In this document: positions 13,609 through 24,800 of the stretch, piece by piece
Position numbering within the stretch: the first letter of the stretch is position 1
Layout: each line of letters starts with the position of its first letter
Assembly: GCF_003597395.2 (NCBI RefSeq)
Contig: NC_133778.1
Location: 17,335,248 to 17,399,247 of the forward strand
Length of the DNA: 64,000 nt
From: Chelonoidis abingdonii
Lineage: Eukaryota; Chordata; Testudines; Testudinidae
Reading direction: 5' to 3'
Translations under genes and position numbers: made by a program
The notes under the pieces: generated by a model
Databases searched by the model: none
What the model saw: the letters and a program-made list of their open reading frames with translations, nothing else
Told to the model about the DNA's origin: nothing

Positions 13609-14462
13609 TGTCACACCCCAATGTCCCCCTCTCTCACGCGGTCTCCTGGGGAAGGCAGATCAGCATGGTATCTTGCTAACGCTGTTGCAAGCATTGCAGG
13701 GCTTTTTGGGAAGGGTCAAAGAGATGAGTGTGGAATGGAAGATTCCTTTGCAGGGAGTGAGAGGCCAAGAGAGGGAATGAGGAAAAGAGCAGAGAACAGG
13801 TTAACTTGACACTTCAGCTAGCTCCGTGAGAAGATAAGATGCTGGCCCCAGTCCAAGGTCATGGGTGCCACGAGAAATCTCCAGCTGTCCAGCCGTGAGA
13901 AGGTAACAAAGTTGAGCAGGCCTGCAGAGATAGGAGTGAGAGTGAATGAGACAGCGAAAGCCAACAGGGGGGAAACAAAGCTTCTGGAGCTGGTGTGTTC
14001 TGGGAGGCCAAGGAGGCCACAGCGAGCTGGTTTGAACTGGTACAAAGAGCACCGGGAACAGAGGGCCTTGGCCGAAAACACCCCCATAGGACACCAGGAC
14101 TTAAAAACCTCCCGAGAGCCAAAGCAAGGCGGAGATCGCAGCGGACACTGGACACGGGTCATGCATGTGGCAAGAACTCCCGACCACCCCTCTCCCTCTT
14201 CTTACATTACACCCAGGCTTGGCCAGTCTCAGGTCCTGTGTGTGTATGAAAGTGGGTTAGGGCTGGGGCACTAACACTTTCTTGCTTACTTTGAGTGATG
14301 TGGGAGCAGTCTTAACACTTACTGCTGTTATTTTATTATTTTATTAATAAAGCTTTAAACTTAGACACTTAGTGTGTTTTGTCATCTTCTCCCCAAACGA
14401 TCCTCCGGCTTTAGCCTGATCACCTGAGGCCTCAGGCAGCTTGGTAACAGAAATCAGTCACA
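13609..14462 (+). mobile_element. Solo LTR inserted into CR1
   Basis: An 854-bp block starts TGTCACACC and ends CAGTCACA, so it has TG...CA ends. It splits a CR1 copy. An AATAAA signal at about 14345-14350 sits near its 3' side, as in an LTR polyadenylation region. I see no internal retroviral genes, so it reads as a solo LTR. A clean target-site duplication is not obvious. Overlapping open frames inside it (for example 13861-14274 on + and 13818-14162 on -) match no protein I know and are incidental. Confidence 0.6.
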
Positions 14463-14515
14463 GACGGAATTGATGACATCTCAAGGTCCCTTCCAGCCCC
14501 ACGTTTCCATGATCA
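14463..14515 (+). mobile_element. CR1 LINE fragment, right part
   Basis: The CR1 3' end resumes after the LTR with catctcaaggtcccttccag and the terminal ttccatgatcat, matching where the left part stops. Confidence 0.75.
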
Positions 14516-15285
14516 TACAGGAAGTCAGTGGCAAAGTCAGGAACTGACTCCCAGTCCTGTGCTCTAGCCACAAGACAGTCCTGCCCCTGTATATTAAATA
14601 GTAATTTAAATTTTAATATAATCAGCTTTGGGGTTTACTTTCATTTCTATTTAAAAAGTACAAAGCAACACTTCACAATGAATGACTCCAAATGGTGATC
14701 TTGGAAAGGACCAGATCCTCAGCCAGCGTAAATCAGTATAACCATTGAAATAGGTGGGTTTGCACTGGTTGATGGAGTTCAACCCATTTCCCATACAGGT
14801 CAAGATTCCCAGTGACTTCAACAGGAACAGGGGCAGGTCCAAACTTACAGGGACATACAAAATGCACTCATTTTAGTCGTCGGTTGTTGTTTTTTAAGGG
14901 ACTGTGTCGGATAACTTAGGTTCTAAATATAGGGTTGTTTTGTTTATGGGTTTTTACAAGACTAGGACTATTAGAAAAATGACACATAAATTTATCAGAA
15001 AGACATCTTCAAGAGACTTTTGTAAGTGCCATTATAAATAGTTTCTTTGTCCAGATGTGAATGCTCCCCTGCAGTTTCTGCAACTCAAAGGGTAAAGCAT
15101 TGTGCTAGCACTAGACAGCCAAAAAGTGATACACTTGAAGCAGTGAAACTCATTTATTTCTGATGTCCAAGCCCTTGAATGAAATTATGGTGGTATTAGT
15201 AATACGGTTTAAAAAAAAAAAAGTTTAAGATATGATTTGACCTGAACGTTTCCCTTTTAAGTTTTCCATTTCCTTTTCTTCACAG

Positions 15286-15301
15286 AACGTAGCCATACAC
15301 T
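15286..15301 (+). other. CMKLR2: CMKLR2 3' exon, 5' untranslated part and splice acceptor
   Basis: A pyrimidine-rich tract with cttcacag ends at 15285, followed by 16 bases before the ATG. This fits a gene whose coding region lies in one exon with untranslated exons further upstream. Those upstream exons could not be located in the preceding 15 kb. Confidence 0.6.
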
Positions 15302-16366
15302 ATGGGGTTTCCTGAAATGATGCTGAGTGAAGATTTTGACAACTACTCCTATTTCTATGACTATGAGGAAGATGAACCACCCCAGTCCTACCTCAGTGTT
15401 GCACACATCATCTCTCTTTCCTTATGCAGTGTGGCTTTTCTCCTGGGGGTGCCAGGAAATGCCATAGTCATCTGGTTTATGGGGTTTAAATGGGATAAAT
15501 CAGTCAGTACCCTCTGGTTCCTCAACCTGGCCATTGCAGACTTCATCTTTGTTCTTTTCCTGCCTCTCTACATTACGTATGTGGCCATGGGCTTCCATTG
15601 GCCCTTTGGGAAATGGCTCTGCAAGACCAACTCCTTCATTGCTTTACTAAATATGTTTGCCAGTGTCTTCTTCCTGACCATCATCAGCCTTGACCGCTAT
15701 ATCCGCCTGGTACACCCAGTCTTTTCCAACACATATCGGACCCTAAGGAACACCCTCATTCTGAGTGTGATTATTTGGATCTCAGCTGCTGCTATTGGTG
15801 CCCCTGCCTTACACTTCAGAGACACAATTACCATTCACAACACCACTATTTGCTATAACAACTTCCATCCGCATGACAAAGAACTCATTGTGATGAGGCA
15901 TAATATTTTCATTTGGGTGAGGCTTGTTTGTGGCTACCTCTTTCCCCTGGTGACCATGGTCCTTTGTTACTCATTTCTCGTTCTGAAGGTGAAGAAGAGA
16001 ACCATGCTGACTTCCAGCAGGCTTTTCTGGACCATCCTTGCGGTAGTTGTAGCTTTTTTTGTTTGCTGGACCCCCTATCACATATTTACTGTTCTGGAAC
16101 TATCTGCTCACCATAATGAACGCTTCCATGACTGGCTTCTCAGCGGTATTCCCCTCTCTACTGGCCTGGCTTTCATCAACAGCTGCCTCAATCCAATCCT
16201 CTATGTTCTGATTAGCAAGAAGTTCCAAACCCGTGTCAGGGCGACAGTTTCCGAGGCACTAAAACTTGCAGTCTGGGAGGTCAGCCGGTCTGCAACAATC
16301 AGTGAACAACTGCGGAACTCTGACAACAGCTATCCGGCTGTGCGGTATTGTGAAACCACTCAGTGA
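15302..16366 (+). CDS. CMKLR2: Chemerin-like receptor 2 (GPR1), class A GPCR
   Basis: The 354-residue protein matches vertebrate GPR1/CMKLR2 along its whole length (human is 355). It is a seven-helix plasma-membrane receptor of the chemerin/formyl-peptide receptor group. Visible marks: an acidic tyrosine-rich N-terminus with a glycosylation site at N14, N53 in helix 1, D80 in helix 2, C107 and C184 for the extracellular disulfide, DRY at 131-133, CWTPY at 255-259 and NPILY at 297-301. A second glycosylation site is N180. The tail keeps the SEQLRNS stretch typical of the orthologue. The first ATG after the splice acceptor is chosen; Met6 and Met7 are weaker alternatives. Gene order with EEF1B2 and NDUFS1 matches the mammalian locus. 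Unlike my recollection of human GPR1 (DHY), this copy has a canonical DRY. Confidence 0.96.
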   Translation: MGFPEMMLSEDFDNYSYFYDYEEDEPPQSYLSVAHIISLSLCSVAFLLGVPGNAIVIWFMGFKWDKSVSTLWFLNLAIADFIFVLFLPLYITYVAMGFHWPFGKWLCKTNSFIALLNMFASVFFLTIISLDRYIRLVHPVFSNTYRTLRNTLILSVIIWISAAAIGAPALHFRDTITIHNTTICYNNFHPHDKELIVMRHNIFIWVRLVCGYLFPLVTMVLCYSFLVLKVKKRTMLTSSRLFWTILAVVVAFFVCWTPYHIFTVLELSAHHNERFHDWLLSGIPLSTGLAFINSCLNPILYVLISKKFQTRVRATVSEALKLAVWEVSRSATISEQLRNSDNSYPAVRYCETTQ

Positions 16367-19300
16367 CCAGCTCATACAAAATCTCTTCCTCACTGCATAT
16401 AACCAGCAGTAGATTCACAGTCAAACAGATGTGTATCTTAGCTACAAAAAAGAACAGTGGGTTGATTGCAATCAATTTAATGCTGCACCCCATGTTAGCT
16501 GGATTTTCCTTTCTTTTTTTTAAGGCTGCAGAATTTGGATAAGATGCTAGTTTGATGTATAAAGGGCATGCATCAAAGCCCACTGCAATCAGTGGGATTT
16601 GGATCAGATCCACTATAAATCCTGTTGTGTAAATTCTAGAAGAGGTATTGAAAATGACACCTTCTCAACATAATCATATATAACAAAAATATTTCTCTGT
16701 TGAATTATGTAACAGCTTAGATCCAGGAGTTATCAGCCTAGAACTCTCACGCTTCCAATAGTGCTAAATAAGGAGAACTCCTGGTTAGATCCCAGCTAGA
16801 GGGAGGGGCCCCGGTCTGAGTAGGAAAGGGGTCCCAATATAGAAAAGGGTCCCAAATATGGAAAAGGTTGATCAAGTGCTGTAGATTATTACAACAAAAA
16901 TCAATTAACGTCCCCTGTTTAGTGGTTGATGTTTCCTTACACACTGCTTGGACAACCCCATACCCTGGGGTCTGATACAGTGTGGCTTTCTAGTCAGTTT
17001 CATTTCCTGGTTGTCCATGTTTTTGATGTCTTATGGTGAGGAGGGGATGTTTTAAATTTTTTCCCCTCTCCTGGAAGCATAAAGAAATAACATTTTTTTC
17101 CTAATCATAGTATAGATTGCATGACCCCTGCCTCCCTCTACTGCTACACTAGGGTTGCCAACTTTCTACTTGCATAAAACCGAACAACCTTGCCCTGCCC
17201 CTTGCGCCATCCCTTCTGTGAGGCCCTGAGTTTCCTGTTAGCTCATGTATACCCAGTAAAGGTATATTTTCAGCCAGCTTGAATATATGTATGTTCAAAA
17301 CTATACACACATTCTTGCCTCAGTGTGTAAGATTGGGGCTGTAACATGGTTATAACACCATATGGCCTTGTCTACACAAATAAAGTTTACAGTGTAGATG
17401 GGGCTCTATATATAGATTCATGCATAATGTTCTTTTACACAAAATATTCTATTACTTTGAACTGTATTTGCACAAATTATGAATAGATCAATATTGCCTG
17501 CAGCCACATTTTGGTCTGAGTTCATTAGGCCTCATGAGCTGAGCGGTGTTAGGCTGGATCAGTACCATCTCAGAAATACACCTAAATGCTACAAAATATG
17601 ACGTTGCTAATTGGTTAGGTACCACTCTTTCCTGAGTCATTACAGAACTACTGCCTCAGCAAGATGTTATGAGCTTTGTGCTGTGATATATGCCTTAACC
17701 AGAAGTTCTACCCTCTCTTCTTTAGATTCCCTGGCATTTTTTCCTAAGAGCAGGGTGTTAACCTTCTGCTGTTTTTGAATACAGTATTCTTCACTTCCTC
17801 TCCTCAGCTGAAATGCACGGTTGCTGTCTGCTCTTAAAAAAGCTCCATGTTCAACCCAAAGGGTTCTGGAAAAATAATCCAAGTATAGTGGATTTCTCAA
17901 TCTCAGTGGTAAGGCACATTGCAGCAATTCTCTTTGACAGAGTAGTTCAAGCCCTTATTCTGCATAGTCAAAAGGGTTAGCAAAGGAGTCAGTAAATATT
18001 TTTTTTCAAAGCTGTGGAATATTCAAGAGATCCATGCTTAGTATTGTTGGACTATCACCATAGTTTGTTAGGAACAGCAGTTCAGTGACCCATGGGACAG
18101 GAGGACATAAACCAATGTGTAGCAAGCTTCTTGAGCTAATAACAACCCTGAAATAGTTCTAGGAGAGGTACAGATTTGAAGACACAGCACAAGAATGCCA
18201 GTTACTGTCACTGGATAGGGAGAAAAGGACTGGCAACCTGCCCAAGTAATTCACACCAAGGAACAGGCATCATAAGTACTGCATAAGCCACCTCTACGGA
18301 AGGAACAGAAGACATCTAAACAAAACCAAGGAAGACACAGGCTTTGTTTCCTGAGGACAGTGAGATAGATGCTAATGGAGTCTGTATGCTGATTGAAATG
18401 ACAGATGCTTATTCAAGTCACTGACTATGGAAAAATGGCAGGAGCAGCAAATGCCAGGTGCAGATGGTGGAGCCATCTCAGCAGCTGTACAGGCCAGTGC
18501 AGGATAAACTTTCCTGAGAAGGGAAGGTGGCTGTTTGGTTGGAAAGCCAGCCTGAGATTTAAGGATAACAACTATTGACAGATGTCTGGATAAGAACAGT
18601 CCTCTCATCTGATCAGCTGCTCTGACATTCCTAAGCAGTCTGTGAGGTTTAGTACTTGGATTAGTTTGTGGCTGTTTCTTTTGCTATTATACTTGATTTT
18701 TCAATAAAGGGAAGCTGTACAGTAACCACTGGATTATGACCTCATGACAGTTTTTACCTTTTAAACTTTTGTAAGCCTGACCCCATATCTCTTTCTACTA
18801 TTCCTGGTTCTGTTACATCCAGAATTTATCGTGCCTTTCACTGATCCTTCTGGAGTGCTGTGTTAGGGGCAGATATTCTTCTCTTCCTTAGGTTGGAAGA
18901 GGGATCTTCATTCTCCAAGACAAGGCCTGAACAATACAGCAAGAGCCTGTCTCCTGATTAGACCTGTGCAAATAACTAATTTTTTGTTTACTAGCAGGTT
19001 TCTCCTCCCCCCACCCCAATGTACTTTGTTTGAGGGATTTTTTTTTTTTTTTTTGACTGGAGCAAATTAGTGCATTTGACACATGCATAATAGTTTGATT
19101 AACATAGGAATTCCTTCCCCCCCCCCCACATTTCAAATAAAAGTTCAGAAAACTAATCAAACTGGTTAACTGGCTTTTCCTAGCTCTGTATGATGTTGTT
19201 ATGGCAGGATTGTAGAATATTACTTTCCTGATTATTCCTCAGTGCTTCAACAGGCTCTGTTTACTTGTCTAATACCAACTGAAACATGCCCAGAACCCAT

Positions 19301-20782
19301 TCTTTTACATCAGTCTCAATTCTGCAACATTTTCAGTATTCTCCAGTACTTCTGCAGGAGTAGGGTCAGTATTAAAACAGCACGAATCCACCAACAGTGC
19401 AGCCTGACACTGCAGGTGGCTGGCTGGTGTAATTATCTCCTGAAGTGTTACAATCTGCAAGTCACTGTTAACTACATGGATCTATACTTTCAAGAAAACT
19501 GTTCAAAGGTTTAAGTAAAAGCAATTTTTGAACAGCTGAAGTATTTTTGATAAAAACAAGAGTATTGCAGATAGATGACCAGGGACAGTAGATCTTATAA
19601 CACTGCTCTTGTCAGGCATTGTAATTATTTTTGCCCAGTCTTCCTCATTTTTCACAGCACCTGTAAGGATCTTTAAAAAATGAGTTATGACAGAAACTAC
19701 TAGGTGCAACATTAAGAAAACAAGGGAAGAGTCAGTATTAGATGTTTTTATACTAGCTCTTCCTTATTGGAATTAAAAGATTGTTAAAGTGGGGGTGGGA
19801 AGGCCTGTGATATGGTTTTATTTAATCATCTGTTGGACACAGGGCATCTTTTATGGAGGATAAAATAAATCAAAGCATTTGCAACCTTTTTGCTGTACAA
19901 CAAACTTTTGAACAAACAGAGCAACAAGTCTTGCCATCCCAGGTAAGCACCATGTTTCCAATAGAACTAGCAGAAGTGAAATGGTGATGATTTTAAAGTA
20001 AAATGTCATGTTTCCACATTAAACCTATCCCAGTTGCAACTATAGTGTTACTGTTTCAGCCTCCAGGCAACTCAGTGCTTCACATTACCTAGCTCAACAA
20101 AAGGGACTAGAAATTTCATTAACTGAAAGCTTATGAAGAAAACCCTAAACAGGCAATTGCAGATTTACATAGTCCTGGCGGGGAAAGCATTCAGCTAGCA
20201 TATTCCATCATTAGATTAAGTTCTGTGGAAAACACACACACCCCAGGACCTCACATCTATAATGGCCAAATTCAGCCCTGATACAAGCAAGCTGAACTCT
20301 GCTAAAGGGGTATATGCTTATACAAGTATTATACAGAAAACAAAAGTATGCAGGATCATTATGATCATGAGTGCAGCTTAGCCATCTTTGGATTTTTCAG
20401 TGTAATACTCATGGGATATGATCATATTTTTCTCTTCTGAAAGACTGACTTTGACTTCAATTAAAGCACAGTATGTCCAAACATTATAAATGAAACAAAA
20501 TGAGGTAATCTAAAGTGATTGAACTCCCTATTAACCCTTAATTATACACAAGAATTGGTTCATAAAGCCAGTATATCAGTCTACTTAAGCATTTAATTGA
20601 AAGGGATATGCTGCCCCTAGTGTTCTCTCTTTGCCTCCCAACTCCATGACATGATTTTACATACGCAGTTCAAAACTGCACTGGCTTTTCATATAGTCAT
20701 ATCACATCGCAACTTATTTGGTATTCATTATCAAACCAAGTCTGGACAGCATTCCTGCAGCTTGGATTTTATGTACCTAGAC
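16367..20782. other. CMKLR2 3' flank, no further coding sequence seen
   Basis: This probably holds the CMKLR2 3' UTR. AATAAA hexamers occur at 17379-17384, inside a small MITE-like sequence, and near 18703. Neither can be confirmed as the gene's poly(A) signal. Homopolymer runs of T (about 19039-19054) and C (about 19117-19127) are present. I see no other gene. Confidence 0.4.
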
Positions 20783-21301
20783 CAGGGGCAGGCAAACTTT
20801 TTGGCCTCAGAGCCACATTGGGTTTTGGAAATTGTATGGAGGGCTGGTTAGGGGAGGGGTTCATGGCACAACCCCAACCCCCTATCTGCCCCCCACTTCC
20901 AGGATTCCTGCCTCATCCATCTTCCCCCTCCCCACAAGAACCTCCACACCATCCTCTCATTCCTGACAGCCCCTCAGGACCTCTGCCCCCATTCAAGACC
21001 CCCTGTTTCCCACCCTCTGACCCCCTGCCCTCTACACAACCCCCCACCCCCTGGAGAACTGGTGGTGCTACAGCTGCACTGCCCAGCTGGAGCCAGCCAG
21101 GCCATCACGTGCCACAGAGGACCAGGTCAGGCCAGGCCCTGCAGCTGTGCTGCCCCAGGAGTTCACAACCCACACCCAGAGCATTGTGCTGGCAGCACAG
21201 TGGGCTGAGACCAAGGGGAAGGGAGAAGGGGGGGGGGGGAGGGACTACCCTCCCAGGCCAGGCAGGAGAGTCCCATGGGCTGGATGTGGCCCACCCCTCT
21301 G
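20783..21301. mobile_element. Non-autonomous hAT-like element
   Basis: The block starts CAGGGGCAGGCAAAC and ends GTGGCCCACCCCTCTG, which are imperfect terminal inverted repeats. It is flanked by acctagac (20775-20782) and ccttagac (21302-21309), an 8-bp target duplication with two differences, as expected for hAT. The interior is C-rich. Its 172-codon open frame is low complexity and is not a gene. Confidence 0.65.
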
Positions 21302-21695
21302 CCTTAGACCCTGCCCTAAAGAAATCACAATATTAAAAAATTTAGCCAAACACACCCCTGGTGAAGTAGTATTCCCATTTCACAGTGGGGAAACTGAGGT
21401 ACAGAGCACCAGTAACTTACCACCAGACCACTCTTCCTCACTGGTATCTGCATTAGAATCATCTTAATTGCCTGGGTGTATTATTTACTCCTTTCAAAAG
21501 TATCAAGAACCAACCCAGATTTCTGTACTGATATCCACTACTGTCAATCCTGGGGTAGAGGATCTGTTTAGTTTTCATTTTCACTCTGCAGTTTGCTTCA
21601 ACAGGCAAACAAAAGCTTTTTGAACCATAACTGAGCTAGATTATTTAGTGATTTGGAATAAGCTACAATAGAGCAACCAGAAGCTTTCAAGTACT

Positions 21696-21701
21696 TTTAT
21701 T
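21696..21701 (-). terminator. EEF1B2: EEF1B2 polyadenylation signal
   Basis: TTTATT on plus is AATAAA on the gene strand, only 16 bases past the stop codon. It implies a very short 3' UTR with cleavage near 21675-21685. Confidence 0.75.
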
Positions 21702-21717
21702 CCAGATGTAGGAGGGT

Positions 21718-21872
21718 TTAGATCTTGTTGAAAGCAGCTACATCCATTGATTGTACATAATCTTCAAAGGCTGTTATTCTCTCTTCCAACATATCTGTAC
21801 CAACTTTATCGTCTTCAACTACACACTGAATTTGAAGCTTCTTGATACCATAGCCAACTGGAACCAGCTTGG
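21718..21872 (-). CDS. EEF1B2: EEF1B2 coding exon 6
   Basis: Residues 174-224 and stop TAA at 21720-21718. It encodes the end of the exchange domain ([11 protein letters not shown] to FNKI). The acceptor is gacag at the upstream edge. Confidence 0.97.
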
Positions 21873-24800
21873 CTGTCAAGGAAAGAAATATGGTGATTAA
21901 GAGTCAATTAACCAAATACCCTAATTCACCAGAGCATCACTTTAAGCACCAATTACACAACGTGAATTAGACCAGTTCAAAATACTGAATTGCATAAAAC
22001 ACCTGGAAACAAACAGCATACTCCATATGCACACCACCTATCAACCCCTTGGCCATTAAAAGCACAGACTCAAATGCAGGTTACTTTTGCTTATGCTACT
22101 TATGGACAGTATTTTCCCATTTCAAATCTACTTTTACAAGGGAGATGTGTTTGCTGTTGACAGAGGACCTTCAGTCCACAAGGAGGCAGAACTGGGTGAA
22201 AACAGGAAGCTGACCAGGAAATATACCCACTCCTCTCCACCATTCAGAAGGTCCATCCCACAACTCAGCATGAACAATTTTGAGGTCTCTACAAGGCAGG
22301 CCAGAGATTTATTTTACAATTAAAGTTAAAGTCTCCAGCAATTACTGCTGTATTATGTTTACCAAGGCAGACAATACAGAGTAGCACTGCAATCCACAAC
22401 TTATTAACTTCTCAAATCAAATCTACATTTTGGAAAAGTGATCAGATGTTTATTTTTAAGACAACAGCGATCTATATAAAGGCTACCATGGATCCATACG
22501 ATACTATATAATATCTATTATTTCTACATACCATGAAGTTATGTCTTGAAGTACATCTCTGCATGCAGCATGGTTTTTTTTCCCCCAAACACACATACTG
22601 TTGTACTACTATCCCCTTGCTCTCACATTCTTGTTTCTCTCCTACTTACAAGATCCCCAGACTAAGCCATCTGCCTGAATGCTTCGGACACACTCCTCCA
22701 ATTTGGCCATGTCTGTCTCATCATCCCAGGGTTTCACATCCAGTAAAATGGATGATTTGGCAATAAGGGTTGGTTCTAAAAAAAGCAAGAAAATTGTGAG
22801 GGAGAAAAGAGAAAGCAACATGATGAAAGAATAAATTAAAATTAAGATATCCTGGATATTTCCCAGGCTATAAGGCATTTCATAAAAGCCGTTTGCAAAC
22901 CTATACAAAATGCAGCAGGAAAAGAACAGTCAAAACAGATGAATAATACTTTAATGTATGAATCTGTCAATGTAGAAGGCTTTAGTTTTTACAGTCTTAT
23001 GTGGAAAATTTCTTGTATAAAGATTTGTTTGTCATAACTTTTATAAGATGTCCAGTAAATTCATATAATGTTAAAAGACATGTACTTCCAACCTGTTATA
23101 CGAAGTCATCTAGTCATCAAGCCAAGCTTACTCAGAAATTTGCATAAAATCTAAAGTTGCATCTTGTCTGTTACATAGAAAGTCCTTTTCAGCTGACCTG
23201 AAAAGGAGCATGATACAATGTAACTGTTTATTTCCCACAGATGGAATACTGCAACTGCTACATGTCAGAACAGTTCCAGACCAGTAACTGTGGAATCCTA
23301 TATTTAAATGATTAGGTTGCAATATTAAAATAAAAGGTTGATTTTTAATCTTCCTTCCTACAATTATGTTATCTTGATAGTATCTAAAGTAGATGAGTGT
23401 CCAGCCATTAATAGAAAGCCTAAACTTTACATTTGTATCTTTAGAAGCAAATCCCAAACTCAAGTCAACTCATTATTGACACAGCAGTTTCAATGTATGA
23501 CTAAAGTGTGCTTGTGATAAAAGTGCTCTACCACAACACAGTGAGAAACTGTATTATTTCAAATGTACTTGATCGAAGTAAATCATAACTACTCCAGCTA
23601 ATAATTGGGGGGAGTGGTAGAGAAAGTGAGGGGGGAGGAAGAAAAGGGATTTTCCTGTCCTCCTTTCCACTGCAAATCAATCAAGTGCATAGAACAGGCT
23701 ATTAAAAAAAGCTTCCAGACATACTTTTGGACTTCTTAGATTCATATTGAGCAAGACGCTCTTCTCTCAGTCTCTTTGACTCTTCACTTTCCTGAAAGAG
23801 AAACAACAGACTCACAACAAGGCAAAGACGGACATTCTTTACCCACTATTAATAAAAGTGGGCTGGCTTTTAGTCAGGTAAAAACAAATCATCACAAGAT
23901 CAGCCGAAAGATGGTGATTTGATTTTATTCATCATGTAACCAGTCGGTTAAAAATAGGCACTTCATGCAAACTTGCTAGAAGTTTACAAAGCTCCTACCA
24001 TCTTTATGTGACAAAAGTTGAGCATAGCTTGCAATACACAATAGTGGAGTCTGTTCATGTCATTTAAGCATTTTTTCTAATACTCAAACAGAATAGGAAA
24101 AAAATTTAACTTAAATGTGATCTTTAAGTTGTTGCTTTAATAAGCCAGTTAAAAGTTTACTAGAATTTTGTAGGAAGGTTCTTTTGTTGTTTGTCACCTA
24201 AAAATGTTTCTGCATCCTTAGAACAAAAACATTACTAGCATGAGAATGGAATGAAAAGAACTGCTCAAATGCATGAATGATATTAAGAACTTGGCAGACT
24301 ATAGGTAAAATTTTCATGAGCATCTATGAGACAGATTTCCAAGTGCCTAAGTCATTTAGGTGACTGAAAATTTTACTCTATATTCTGCCTTGCACATGGA
24401 CATTCCTGTTGATCCAATAGACATATATAAAGTAGAAAGCATTTTTCAAGTTTAAACCATGTAAAAATAAGTTACTCTGAAGTTCCTCACAGATCAGGTC
24501 AGGTCAACAGCTTAGAAGACTTTCCCCCTCATTCCTATGCAAATTTCCATAAGTAAAATGCTTTCTCGTAGATTAATTTTTATTACTGCTCTGGTAAAGT
24601 TCATGCTTATTACAGAAACATGTTCTTCACTACCCCATTAGTTATTTATCTCCTCACAGGTTCTTTCCTGTTTATCACGCAAAGTCAGATGTGTTTCAAG
24701 GCTGTGATAATAAATTTCTGGTGTATTTCAAATTATGATCGTTTAAAAACAAATAAAAATTCACAAATCTATTTAAAAACTCAGTACCTCCTCCTCATCA

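Noticed and set aside
13801..14274. Overlapping 97-137-codon frames on both strands.
   Set aside because: All lie within or at the edge of the solo LTR and match nothing recognisable.
17379..17384. AATAAA as the CMKLR2 poly(A) signal.
   Set aside because: It sits inside a small MITE-like inverted sequence about 1 kb past the stop; no independent support, so not called.
20818..21336. A 172-codon proline-rich open frame.
   Set aside because: C-rich interior of a hAT-like repeat, crossing its end; not a gene.
23105..23125. TGATGA-like boxes on the minus strand just after SNORA41, considered as another C/D snoRNA.
   Set aside because: No box D at a suitable distance and no terminal stem.
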